From positions 1 through 18,893 of the forward strand of contig JAEYYQ010000513.1 of assembly GCA_023428365.1 (NCBI GenBank): a DNA stretch of 18,893 bases, in the 5' to 3' direction. How positions within the stretch are numbered: the stretch's first letter is position 1; every line of letters begins with the position of its first letter. The notes below the pieces were generated by a model, which saw only the letters and a program-made list of their open reading frames with translations, searched no databases and was not told the DNA's origin. Shown here piece after piece: positions 1-7,592 of the stretch. This DNA comes from Pseudomonadota bacterium. GTDB taxonomy: Bacteria > Pseudomonadota > Alphaproteobacteria > Rhizobiales > Hyphomicrobiaceae. Both the position numbers and the translations under genes were made by a program.

Positions 1-275
1 GGCTGACGCTTTTCCGTCCCGAAGAACGGATGGTCAACTGCGGGCATTCTTTCGTTTCCTCCGTGGGCTGGGTCGAGCCGGTCCGCTGCCGCAGTGTATA
101 TCAAGACATCCCGCCCACAAGATTCCTCAAAGCGTTCGCATGGCTGGCATGTAAGTTGTGTGTTGCGGCCTGTTTCCCTCTTTGGTTTCATTGGCGCGCT
201 GAGCTTGGTCTGCTATGCAGCCGGGGAAGCATCGGCATTCGTGTCGGCGGATAACCTGCCGTGGGGGGCAGTATC

Positions 276-1361
276 ATGGCAACGCATGCAGAAGTCGCGC
301 GCAATGGTAAGGCCGTGGCGCGAGGCGGCGCTGGCCGGAAGAGCGGCAGAAACGGAAGCGCTTTGCGGAACGCGAAGTCGCGAACAGCTGCGAAGGGCAA
401 TCCGGCTTTGGCTTGCGCTCTGCGGACGGTCACGATCGAGGCCGAGGGCCTGGAGGCGCTGGCCAAGTCCTTGAAGCGCGAAATGGCGTCTGCCTTTGGC
501 GCAGCCGTCGAGAAAATCGCGACATCGCGCGGGCGGGTGATTGTCTCTGGTATCGGCAAGAGCGGCCATATCGGCCAGAAGATCGCGGCGACGTTTGCCT
601 CAACGGGTACGCCCTCGTTCTTCGTGCATCCGAGCGAAGCGGCTCACGGTGATCTCGGCATGGTCACGACGGATGACGTCGTGCTTGCTATCTCCTGGTC
701 GGGCGAAACCGTCGAACTGAAGAACGTCATTACCTATTCGCGCCGCTTCAAGGTTCCGCTGATCGCGATCACCTCTCGTCGGGATTCGGCTCTCGGCAAG
801 GCGGCGGACGTGGTGCTGGAGCTGCCGCGCGCCAAGGAAGCCTGTCCGCACGGATTGGCGCCGACGACATCGACCGCAATGCAGCTGGCTATCGGCGATT
901 GCCTGGCCATCGCGCTGCTGGAGTCGAAGGGCTTCACGGCGCATGACTTCAAGGTGTTTCATCCCGGTGGTTCGCTCGGCGCGCAGCTCAAGTTCGTCGC
1001 TGATGTCATGCACAAGGGGGACCGGCTGCCTTTGGTCTCCGAGCGAGAGTCGATGAGTGGAGCGCTCGTCACCATGACGCAGAAAAGCTTCGGCTGCCTT
1101 GGCGTGGTGAACGGCAAAGGCAAGCTGGTTGGTGTCATCACCGACGGCGACTTGCGGCGGCACATGGGTGACGGACTTTTGACGGCCAAGACCTCTGAGA
1201 TCATGACACGCAAACCGAAGACAATTGCTCCGGGATTATTGGCGTCCGCGGCGCTGGAGATTTTGAACGCATCTCGCATCACCGCGCTGTTCGTCGTGGA
1301 CAAGGATAAACCGGTCGGGATCCTGCACGTACACGATCTGCTGCGCGCTGGCGTTGCCTGA
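276..1361 (+). CDS. kdsD: Arabinose-5-phosphate isomerase, KdsD/KpsF/GutQ family
   Basis: This protein probably interconverts D-ribulose 5-phosphate and D-arabinose 5-phosphate in the cytoplasm, the first step towards Kdo for lipopolysaccharide or capsule. From the ATG chosen here it has 361 residues. A SIS sugar-isomerase domain spans about residues 80-215, with SGIGKSGHIG near 91-100 and ISWSGET near 139-145. Two CBS domains follow, at about 245-300 and 310-360. An in-frame GTG lies at 261, but the ATG at 276 follows a G-rich ribosome-binding stretch at a sensible distance. The first 45 or so residues are a basic, low-complexity extension that the usual ~325-residue enzymes lack. No lpt or Kdo genes flank it, so it may be a second, specialised copy. 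The family call is firm; the exact physiological role is inferred. Confidence 0.9.
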   Translation: MATHAEVARNGKAVARGGAGRKSGRNGSALRNAKSRTAAKGNPALACALRTVTIEAEGLEALAKSLKREMASAFGAAVEKIATSRGRVIVSGIGKSGHIGQKIAATFASTGTPSFFVHPSEAAHGDLGMVTTDDVVLAISWSGETVELKNVITYSRRFKVPLIAITSRRDSALGKAADVVLELPRAKEACPHGLAPTTSTAMQLAIGDCLAIALLESKGFTAHDFKVFHPGGSLGAQLKFVADVMHKGDRLPLVSERESMSGALVTMTQKSFGCLGVVNGKGKLVGVITDGDLRRHMGDGLLTAKTSEIMTRKPKTIAPGLLASAALEILNASRITALFVVDKDKPVGILHVHDLLRAGVA

Positions 1362-1688
1362 GAGCGTTCCTCGCCCTATGATTTGACTTCGTCGGTCGGC
1401 TGATTGCTCGGCTGAGGTTTGGTAAGTGATTGCCGCGTTGTTGCCGCATGGCTGATGCAGCAGAGCGTGGTTGCCCGCTTGTGAAGATAAGCGGTGCGCT
1501 TCCGCAAATGGCCGCCAATTTGGAACCTCCTGCCCCGGCCCGCTCGTTGATGAGATGGAACCGTCAGGCGGACGCACTTTCCGGAGCAATCCATCGCGAG
1601 AGCCGCGCTGGTTCCGGGAAATGCAATTTGCTAAGGCGGTCGTCCCGATCTTGCCCATGTGTGGGCCGCACTGAAGTGAGGATGTCAA
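1362..1688. other. Intergenic region, kdsD to peroxiredoxin
   Basis: No convincing gene is visible on either strand in these 327 bases. The short open frames lack ribosome-binding sites and recognisable protein features. The region holds a direct repeat of TCGGCTGA (1396-1403 and 1408-1415, 12-base period) and a possible EcfG-type promoter listed separately. No clear intrinsic terminator for kdsD is seen. Confidence 0.6.
1522..1548 (+). promoter_or_regulatory. Possible EcfG-type general stress promoter
   Basis: GGAAC at 1522-1526 is followed by CGTT at 1545-1548. These are the two core boxes recognised by the alphaproteobacterial general stress sigma factor EcfG. The 18-base spacer is slightly longer than the usual 16-17, or 17 if the -35 box is read as GGAACC. 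It would drive the peroxiredoxin gene with a leader of about 130 bases. A chance match is quite possible. Confidence 0.25.
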
Positions 1689-2348
1689 ATGTCGCTTCAA
1701 ATCAACAGTATAGCGCCAGATTTCGAGGCCAAGACGACGGAAGGTCCGATCCGTTTTCACGATTGGATCGGCGACTCTTGGGTCGTCTTCTTCTCCCACC
1801 CAAAAGACTTCACGCCGGTCTGCACGACCGAACTCGGCAATCTTGCCAAACAGAAGCTCGAGTTTGACCGCCGCGGCGTCAAGCTTCTCGGATTGAGCGT
1901 CGATCCGGTCGACAGGCACAAGGATTGGGCCAAGGATATCGAGGAGACGCAGGGTTACGCGCCGAACTATCCGATGATCGGCGATACGGAGCTGAAGATT
2001 TCAAAGCTCTATGGCATGTTGCCTGCTGATGCTGGCGAAACCTCGGACGGCCGCACCGCTGCGGACAATGCCACGGTGCGCAATGTGCTGGTTGTTGGGC
2101 CGGACAAAAAGATCAAGGCCGTCATCGCGTATCCCATGACGACGGGCCGCAATTTCGACGAGGTGCTGCGCTTGATCGACTCGCTGCAACTCACTGCCAA
2201 GCACAAGGTCGCGACACCGGTGAATTGGAAGCAGGGCGAGGATGTGATCATCGCCGGTTCCGTATCGGACGAGGAGGCGAAGAAGGTCTATCCGCAAGGA
2301 TGGAAGTCGCCGAAGCCTTATATTCGCATCGTGCCGCAGCCGAAGTAG
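1689..2348 (+). CDS. 1-Cys peroxiredoxin (Prx6 / AhpC-TSA family)
   Basis: This is a cytoplasmic thiol peroxidase that reduces hydrogen peroxide and organic hydroperoxides. The 219-residue protein has the Prx active-site motif around residues 40-49 (FTPVCTTE), with Cys45 as the peroxidatic cysteine. There is no other cysteine anywhere in the chain, so a resolving cysteine must come from another thiol. The long C-terminal arm (GYAPNYPMIGD, then VATPVNWKQGEDVII and the KPYIR end) and the length match the Prx6 subfamily rather than typical 2-Cys AhpC. A GAGG element lies 8 bases before the ATG. It is transcribed alone and converges on the HAD phosphatase gene over a strong hairpin. Confidence 0.95.
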   Translation: MSLQINSIAPDFEAKTTEGPIRFHDWIGDSWVVFFSHPKDFTPVCTTELGNLAKQKLEFDRRGVKLLGLSVDPVDRHKDWAKDIEETQGYAPNYPMIGDTELKISKLYGMLPADAGETSDGRTAADNATVRNVLVVGPDKKIKAVIAYPMTTGRNFDEVLRLIDSLQLTAKHKVATPVNWKQGEDVIIAGSVSDEEAKKVYPQGWKSPKPYIRIVPQPK

Positions 2349-2355
2349 TCACCAA

Positions 2356-2397
2356 TGCGATCGCCGGCGCGTCTGTGAACTTACGCCGGCGATCGCA
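2356..2397. terminator. Perfect 14-bp hairpin between convergent genes
   Basis: TGCGATCGCCGGCG at 2356-2369 pairs perfectly with 2384-2397 around a 14-base loop. It sits between the peroxiredoxin stop (2346-2348) and the convergent phosphatase stop (2403-2405). Only a short T-run (CAATTTT) follows on the plus strand and none on the minus strand. It is probably a shared terminator or RNA 3'-end stabiliser. Confidence 0.75.
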
Positions 2398-2402
2398 CTG
2401 TC

Positions 2403-3431
2403 TCAATTTTCAAAGGCAAAGACGCGTTTCCAATCGCGCGCCATGTCGACGACAAGCCAGCCGCGCGCCTGCGCCTCATCCAATGCCTTGTTCAGCCGAC
2501 CGACCCCGGATTGGCGATCATATGCCCATTCGCGTTGCGCATCGGTGTGGTGGATCAAAGCCATAAAGCTCGCGCCAATTCTGGCCGCCGTCCATTCCAG
2601 CATCTGCTGATCGCCATCTGAATTGCCGAAGGCCAGAACAGGACGTCGACCGATAAAGCGGTTGATCCCCTCCGGCTTTCCAGGACCATCATCGATGAAT
2701 TCGATTCTGGGCTCCTTGAGCAGTTCTGGCTTTCCATCGCTGGCAATTCGGAATGTGGTGACGCCCGACGATCCGACAACTTGTTCCGGAGGAATCCCGT
2801 AGATCCCTTCCACCCAGACGCGCATGAACTCTATGCCGCCGCCCGACACGATGAACGTCTTGAAGCCGTTCTCCCGCAGATAGGTCAGAAGCTCAAGCAT
2901 CGGGACATAAACGAGATCCGTATAGAGACGATCAAAGCGCGGATGGCGGGCCGTCTTGATCCAATCGCCCACAATGCTGGAGAATTCTTCCGTCGTGATG
3001 TGGGCGTGCGTGGCCTCCATCACCTCGAGAAGCGCCTTCTGGCCGCCATGGGCCAACGCGCCCACGAAATCTCCTTCAAGTAAGGATTGGAATGGCTGCT
3101 GAGTTTTCCACTCGGGATGCTGAGCGGACAGAGCCTTTACACGGTCAACGGTGAAGGCAAGTTGGAAGTAGATCGGCTTCTCGGCCCACAGTGTTCCGTC
3201 ATTATCGAAAGTTGCGATGCGCTCCGGCGTTGGTACAAAATCGGGGCTGCCGGGTGTCGTGACGCGCGAAACAAAATCGAGGATCGACTGCTTGGCGGGG
3301 CCGTCATTCCACGATGGCAGAGGATCGGTTTGCGCGCGAAGCTCGGCCGCCATCGACGGAAGAAGCGCCGTCGCGATGAAGCCCTGAACAACGCGGCGGC
3401 GCGTGATGGGCCATTTGGGGGCAGTAGGCAT
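2403..3431 (-). CDS. Tat-exported HAD-family acid phosphatase
   Basis: This predicted 342-residue phosphomonoesterase belongs to the haloacid dehalogenase superfamily. The start chosen at 3431 gives an N-terminus with a twin-arginine-like signal (TRRRVVQGF, residues 10-18), a hydrophobic stretch and an AELRA-type cleavage region, so it is likely periplasmic. In-frame starts at 3443 and 3470 only lengthen the charged leader. The HAD motifs appear in order: motif I FDNDGTL with Asp76 and Asp78, motif II VSGGG with Ser196, a candidate motif III lysine near Lys252, and motif IV GNSDGDQQM with Asp272 and Asp274. It is the last gene of the apparent DUF202-sulfatase-phosphatase operon, about 80 bases after the sulfatase stop. 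The substrate is unknown. Confidence 0.85.
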   Translation of the reverse strand: MPTAPKWPITRRRVVQGFIATALLPSMAAELRAQTDPLPSWNDGPAKQSILDFVSRVTTPGSPDFVPTPERIATFDNDGTLWAEKPIYFQLAFTVDRVKALSAQHPEWKTQQPFQSLLEGDFVGALAHGGQKALLEVMEATHAHITTEEFSSIVGDWIKTARHPRFDRLYTDLVYVPMLELLTYLRENGFKTFIVSGGGIEFMRVWVEGIYGIPPEQVVGSSGVTTFRIASDGKPELLKEPRIEFIDDGPGKPEGINRFIGRRPVLAFGNSDGDQQMLEWTAARIGASFMALIHHTDAQREWAYDRQSGVGRLNKALDEAQARGWLVVDMARDWKRVFAFEN

Positions 3432-3511
3432 GTCGCCTCGCATGCGTGATCGCGTGCGTCGAGCGATCATCCGGTTTGAGCTGGATGACCGCTACGCGAC
3501 GCAAGGAGTGT

Positions 3512-5059
3512 TCAGTGACCGGCACCGCCGACAGCATCATTCATTTTTTCAAGTGCGTCTTCAATGGTGAAGCTGGCCGCCTTTTGTGCCGGCGGAAAAT
3601 CTTTAAATGTTTCCGCAAACTTTCCGGCGATGTGTTGCGCGGCAAAAATGATGTAATCGCGATGCAGGAACCAGTCGTAATAAGTGTTGGAGGTAATGTC
3701 CGCGCGTTCGTATGGGTCTGTGCGCAGATTGAAGAGTTTCGGTAGGCGCAGCGTGGTGAACGGCTCAGCCCATACGCGCAACGTTCCTTGGCATCTCTGT
3801 TCCATGAATACGACCTTCCAATTGTCGTATCGCAATCCGAGAACGTCGCCGTCGTCGCTGAAGTAAACGAAGAGTTTGCGCGGACTCTCCTTGTCCTTAC
3901 CGGTGAGGTAGGGGAGGAGGTTGTAACCATCGATATGATTCTTGAAAGTTCTGCCGATGGCTTTCTGACCCTTCTTGAGTTTTTCGACGACGTCTGGATC
4001 GCCAGCCATCGCTAGAAATGTCGGCAGCCAGTCGTGATGTTGAACGATCTCGTTTGAAATTGATCCTGGCTTGATTTTACCTGGCCAGCGAACGAGTAGG
4101 GGGACACGAAAAGCGCCCTCCCAGTTGGTATTTTTTTCGCTGCGGAATGGCGTCATGCCGCCATCGGGCCACGTGTTCATGTGCGGTCCGTTATCCGTCG
4201 AGTACATTACAAACGTGTCGTCGGCGATCCCGAGTTCATCGAGGTAGTCAAGCACCTCGCCGACGAGCTTGTCGTGGTCGATCATGGTGTCGTGATAGGG
4301 CGACTGCCAGCGGCCAGCCTGACCGAGACTTTCCTTCTTCGTGTGCGTGAAAAGATGCATGTGCGTGGTGTTAAGCCAGACAAAGAATGGCTTCTTGTCA
4401 TTGTCTGCGCGCTTGATGAAATCTTTGGCCGCAGCGATGAATTCCTCGTCGCAGGTTTCCATGCGCTTCTTAGTAAGTGGTCCGGTATCTTTGATTTTTT
4501 GCTTGCCGACGCGGCCCCAACGCGGCTCTTCAGTGGCGTCATCTTTATCCGTTGCCCAGCAATGGAGCACGCCGCGTGGGCCGAAGTTCTTTCGGAAATT
4601 TGGAAAATCTTTCTCCGGCGGATAGTCGTACATCTCGGGCTCTTCCTCAGCATTGAGGTGATAGAGATTGCCGAAGAACTCATCGAATCCGTGGACGGTG
4701 GGAAGGAATTTATTGAGATCGCCGAGGTGATTTTTTCCGAATTGACCGGTGGTGTATCCTTGGTTTTTGAGAAGCGCCGCGATTGTTACGATATTTTCCG
4801 GCATCCCGATCGGGGCGGCTGGTACTCCGACCTTCGAAAGCCCGGTTCGGTAGACGCTCTGTCCGGTAATGAATGACGAGCGGCCGGCGGTGCAGGATTG
4901 TTCGCCATAGGAATCGGTGAACATCATGCCTTCCTTGGCGATCCGATCGATGTTCGGAGTTTTGTACCCCATCACACCGTGAGAATAGCAGCTCAGGTTC
5001 GAGATCCCGATGTCGTCTCCCCAAATGACCAGGATGTTGGGGGCTTTTGACTTGGCCAT
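3512..5059 (-). CDS. Arylsulfatase-family sulfatase (Cys-type, formylglycine dependent)
   Basis: This 515-residue protein hydrolyses sulfate esters, or possibly related phosphonate or phosphate esters. It has Asp15-Asp16 (metal ligands) in the WGDD motif, and the sulfatase signature CTAGRSSFITG in which Cys56 would become formylglycine and Arg60 supports it. It also has K109/H111 (GKNHLGD), histidines near 233-235, and STDNGPH with Asp289-Asn290 as further metal ligands. Lys309 lies in the EKNTNWEGAFRVP segment. The N-terminus has no signal peptide, so it looks cytosolic. The ribosome-binding site AAGGAGC precedes the ATG. No formylglycine-generating enzyme is in the window. The gene looks more AT-rich than its neighbours, which may mark horizontal acquisition. 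It follows the DUF202 gene by 42 bases. Confidence 0.92.
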   Translation of the reverse strand: MAKSKAPNILVIWGDDIGISNLSCYSHGVMGYKTPNIDRIAKEGMMFTDSYGEQSCTAGRSSFITGQSVYRTGLSKVGVPAAPIGMPENIVTIAALLKNQGYTTGQFGKNHLGDLNKFLPTVHGFDEFFGNLYHLNAEEEPEMYDYPPEKDFPNFRKNFGPRGVLHCWATDKDDATEEPRWGRVGKQKIKDTGPLTKKRMETCDEEFIAAAKDFIKRADNDKKPFFVWLNTTHMHLFTHTKKESLGQAGRWQSPYHDTMIDHDKLVGEVLDYLDELGIADDTFVMYSTDNGPHMNTWPDGGMTPFRSEKNTNWEGAFRVPLLVRWPGKIKPGSISNEIVQHHDWLPTFLAMAGDPDVVEKLKKGQKAIGRTFKNHIDGYNLLPYLTGKDKESPRKLFVYFSDDGDVLGLRYDNWKVVFMEQRCQGTLRVWAEPFTTLRLPKLFNLRTDPYERADITSNTYYDWFLHRDYIIFAAQHIAGKFAETFKDFPPAQKAASFTIEDALEKMNDAVGGAGH

Positions 5060-5101
5060 AGTGTGCTCCTTGCTCTCACAATCCGTGGTGAAGTCTGCCT
5101 G

Positions 5102-5560
5102 CTATCCAAAAGGGCCGATCTGAAACAGCATGCTCGTGATCGCTGCGATGCCGATCAGCAATAGAAGTCCCGCGGTGATCAGCGTAAATGACGGGGGAAA
5201 ACGACTTTCGCCGTGGATCAGTCCGTCGGCGGTCATTTCTTTGCGTTCTTCGCGAAGGCCGAGCATGAATTGGATATGGTAAATGATGCCGATGACCAGC
5301 ATCGCAATCCCCAAAATCACCAGGGCTATGCCAAAGTGACGTGCGGGCGCAGCACTGTTCAATAGGGTTTGATCTCGGAGCTTCTGAAAAACTTGGAAAA
5401 TGGTGAAGCCGAAACTGATCAGTGACAACGACGTCCGAATAACCGACATCAGCGTCCGATCCGCACTCATGCGCGTCCGCTGGAAGGACAGGCCGGTACG
5501 ACGTGCCGAAAGCTCTTGCGAAATCTGTTCCGGAGTGGACCGAGAATTAACCGGCTCCAT
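5102..5560 (-). CDS. DUF202 (YidH-like) small inner-membrane protein
   Basis: This 152-residue integral membrane protein has the DUF202 pattern. A polar N-terminus contains RTGLSFQRTRMSADRTLMSVIRT-like repeats of arginine and hydroxyl residues, followed by three hydrophobic segments at about residues 36-58, 78-100 and 125-147. The start at 5560 (ATG) sits 8 bases after an AGGAG element. An upstream in-frame TTG at 5566 would be too close to that element. Its molecular function is not known. It is the first gene of the minus-strand cluster with the sulfatase and phosphatase, which suggests a linked but undefined envelope role. The family is recognised by pattern, so the name is reliable and the function is not. 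Confidence 0.85.
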   Translation of the reverse strand: MEPVNSRSTPEQISQELSARRTGLSFQRTRMSADRTLMSVIRTSLSLISFGFTIFQVFQKLRDQTLLNSAAPARHFGIALVILGIAMLVIGIIYHIQFMLGLREERKEMTADGLIHGESRFPPSFTLITAGLLLLIGIAAITSMLFQIGPFG

Positions 5561-5816
5561 TCGCAATACTCCTAGAAACTTTCGCGGCCGGGCAGGTCGA
5601 TGTGTTTGGGTTGGTTACTTATTGTATTGCTCAAGCGGTCAGCGGCCATGAAAGGCATTCGGAAGACTTGCGAACGGGGTATTTTGTTCCGTGCGAAAAG
5701 CGGTGGTCTGTGAATATGGTAACTGCCAAGTAGCTGACGGAATTGGCAAGCGGCTGCCTGTTAGAAACAGTGTCATGGAATTCGTTCGCGATTTGGTAAG
5801 CAGCCCTCGCGGAGAG

Positions 5817-6317
5817 CTATTCCTCGTCGTCAACTTCGGCGAAATCCTGCTGCGGATCGTTGGTTGGGCGCCATTTGGTGACTTTGGGATGGCAGGATCT
5901 GATTGCCTCGTCAGGGGCTCGCGATCGGGCGAGAGCCTGAGCCAACGCTCCCCGTGTGGGAGCAGGCAGCCAATCAGGCTGAGACTCGCAGCGCGCAATA
6001 GCGTCTCGACGCGTCCATAGTCTGTCGCCTGCCGTGAAGGAAAGGAGGCGGACGAGGCCGTCGGCAGCCAGCACTGCAACGATCTCCCCGACTTCCACGA
6101 ACCTGCATGTGCTGTGATGCACCCCGTCTTCGAACAGAGCATCTGCTTCCGGCTGACGCTCAGATGCGGCCAGCCTCATAACTTCGGTGATCCGATCCAG
6201 ATCGGCGCACGCCTGATGGCGCTCGACGACGGTGTCGGCCAGCGAGGCTGACGCGGACAGAGCCAGCGCAGCGAAAAGTCCCATGAGGGGGTGCGAAGTG
6301 CGATCGATCCGAGGCAT
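5817..6317 (-). CDS. Exported protein of unknown function
   Basis: I do not recognise a family. The predicted 166-residue protein starts with a plausible Sec signal peptide (basic residues, then LMGLFAALALSASASLADT), so the mature part is probably periplasmic. The mature chain is acidic and polar and has three cysteines, at about residues 38, 73 and 110 to 142 depending on the start used, which could form a disulfide. It ends in a very acidic tail (DFAEVDDEE). No strong ribosome-binding site is seen before the ATG at 6317; an alternative ATG lies at 6284. Overlapping open frames on both strands look like shadows because they lack export signals and have arginine-rich, low-information composition. 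About 250 gene-free bases separate it from the DUF202 gene. Confidence 0.6.
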   Translation of the reverse strand: MPRIDRTSHPLMGLFAALALSASASLADTVVERHQACADLDRITEVMRLAASERQPEADALFEDGVHHSTCRFVEVGEIVAVLAADGLVRLLSFTAGDRLWTRRDAIARCESQPDWLPAPTRGALAQALARSRAPDEAIRSCHPKVTKWRPTNDPQQDFAEVDDEE

Positions 6318-6677
6318 GTCCGGCCGGAACGTTCGCCGTCATCCCTGGTTCGCAGGCAGGCGCTCGCACTGGATGCACAATAACGTCTCAGTGGAGGGAC
6401 TATAGGCCTAAAGTAGCGCGCGACATCTGCTATGGCTTCTTTGTGACGCATGCTTGGATAGTAAACAGAGAGGTGAGAACCCTCTTGATCGTTGCTGCGG
6501 AGAAAGCTAGATAGCCTTTATCCAGCCCGGGCCCCTCTGGCAGTTCTTCATGAGCTGCGATGTCGGACTGGCATCATCGGGAGTGGCCTGTTTCGTGACT
6601 TTGCCTCACGGTTTCCTTTTTGTTTCCCGCGTTGCCGGCTGCTCCTCCGTGTCATGTACGACTAAGAGCGAGCCAAC
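6318..6677. other. Intergenic region upstream of the TerC gene
   Basis: These 360 bases lie between the divergent exported-protein gene and the TerC-family gene and should hold both promoters. I see no protein gene. I looked for the manganese-sensing yybP-ykoY riboswitch that precedes many TerC genes and could not match its conserved GGGGAGUAG-type loops. A GGAAC at 6326 with GGTT 16 bases later is too weak a match to call. Confidence 0.5.
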
Positions 6678-7316
6678 ATGGATTTTATTTTCGAGTATAT
6701 AACCCCGTCGGCATTATCGGCCCTCGGACAGGGTATCCTCATCGACCTCGTGCTTGCCGGTGACAACGCTATCGTCATCGGCCTGGCCGCCGCCGGTCTT
6801 CCGGCCCACCAACGTGCCAAGGCGATCTTCGTCGGCATCGTTGCTGCAACCGTGATGCGTATCGGCTTTGCGGCGATTACAGTTCAACTTCTATCGATCA
6901 TCGGCTTGCTGTTGGCAGGCGGTGTGCTGTTGTTGTGGGTCTGCTGGAAGATGTGGCGTGAGTTGCGCGCTCCTCATGTTCACCCCGATCCACTGAATGC
7001 TGACGCCGCGAAGGGTGCGCCGACGAAAACGTTCGGACAGGCTGCGCTGCAGATTCTCGTGGCCGATATCACCATGTCATTGGATAACGTGCTGGCCGTC
7101 GCGGGTGCCTCGCGCGAGCATCCGTGGGTGCTCGTGTTCGGCCTCATGCTGTCTATTGCGCTGATGGGCGTGGCGGCAGCTTACATCGCCAATCTGCTTC
7201 AGAAGCACCGCTGGATTGCCTACGTCGGTCTGGCCGTCATTCTTTATGTGGCGCTCGACATGATCTGGCGCGGTGGCCGCGAAGTCTGGCCTTACGTGCA
7301 GGCTGCAATGGTTTAA
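6678..7316 (+). CDS. TerC-family integral membrane protein (YjbE type)
   Basis: This 212-residue polytopic inner-membrane protein belongs to the TerC/YjbE family. Characterised members export manganese or load metals onto exported enzymes. It shows the family's two acidic membrane motifs, LVLAGDNAIVIGLA with Asp29-Asn30 and ADITMSLDNVLAVAGA with Asp136-Asn137. These pack together as the likely metal site. Six or seven hydrophobic segments are separated by a short histidine-containing cytosolic loop around residues 95-118 (HVHPDP). The leader carries a weak GAGCGAG ribosome-binding site. It is monocistronic: a hairpin terminator follows. The metal specificity cannot be read from the sequence. 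Confidence 0.92.
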   Translation: MDFIFEYITPSALSALGQGILIDLVLAGDNAIVIGLAAAGLPAHQRAKAIFVGIVAATVMRIGFAAITVQLLSIIGLLLAGGVLLLWVCWKMWRELRAPHVHPDPLNADAAKGAPTKTFGQAALQILVADITMSLDNVLAVAGASREHPWVLVFGLMLSIALMGVAAAYIANLLQKHRWIAYVGLAVILYVALDMIWRGGREVWPYVQAAMV

Positions 7317-7343
7317 CGTAAGGTTCTGAAGGCTAATTCAAAC

Positions 7344-7397
7344 GAGGGCGGGTGAAAGTGGGTGGAATAGCCCTCTGGAATCCGCCCTCTTTGTTTG
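7344..7397 (+). terminator. Likely intrinsic terminator of the TerC gene
   Basis: GAGGGCGG at 7344-7351 pairs perfectly with CCGCCCTC at 7382-7389 and is followed by TTTGTTTG. The loop of about 30 bases is long, but a U-rich tail directly after the stem supports termination 28 bases beyond the stop codon. Confidence 0.65.
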
Positions 7398-7592
7398 TCC
7401 GTCCCCAAGACGATTTTTGCCAGTAGCCTGTTGATGGTTCGTCGCGATCTACGACAGCAAGCTGCCCAATAGAAAGGCAGCCTCGCTTTTCTCTCGCGCC
7501 TGGGGTTGGCCAATCTCGTACAGCCTGCTTAGATGGAGACTTACGCACGAAGACATCATCTCTGCCACGGTCAACAGTTGCAAAGGGTCTCC

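Noticed and set aside
94..474. Open frames upstream of and overlapping the start of kdsD (bases 1-275 otherwise gene-free)
   Set aside because: No initiation signals, and arginine/alanine-rich content typical of GC-rich shadow frames; the kdsD frame explains the overlap.
5724..5748. TGCCAA/TTGGCA inverted repeat downstream of the exported protein gene
   Set aside because: A short stem with a 13-base loop and no U-rich tail; probably chance.
5639..6142. Long open frames overlapping the exported protein gene (this minus-strand frame, and 5691-6020 on plus)
   Set aside because: They lack ribosome-binding sites, export signals and family features; the 5817-6317 frame has a signal peptide and better composition.
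6480..6677. Possible manganese (yybP-ykoY) riboswitch before the TerC gene
   Set aside because: A GGGAGT occurs in the leader, but the conserved loops and the helices that should flank them could not be assembled.
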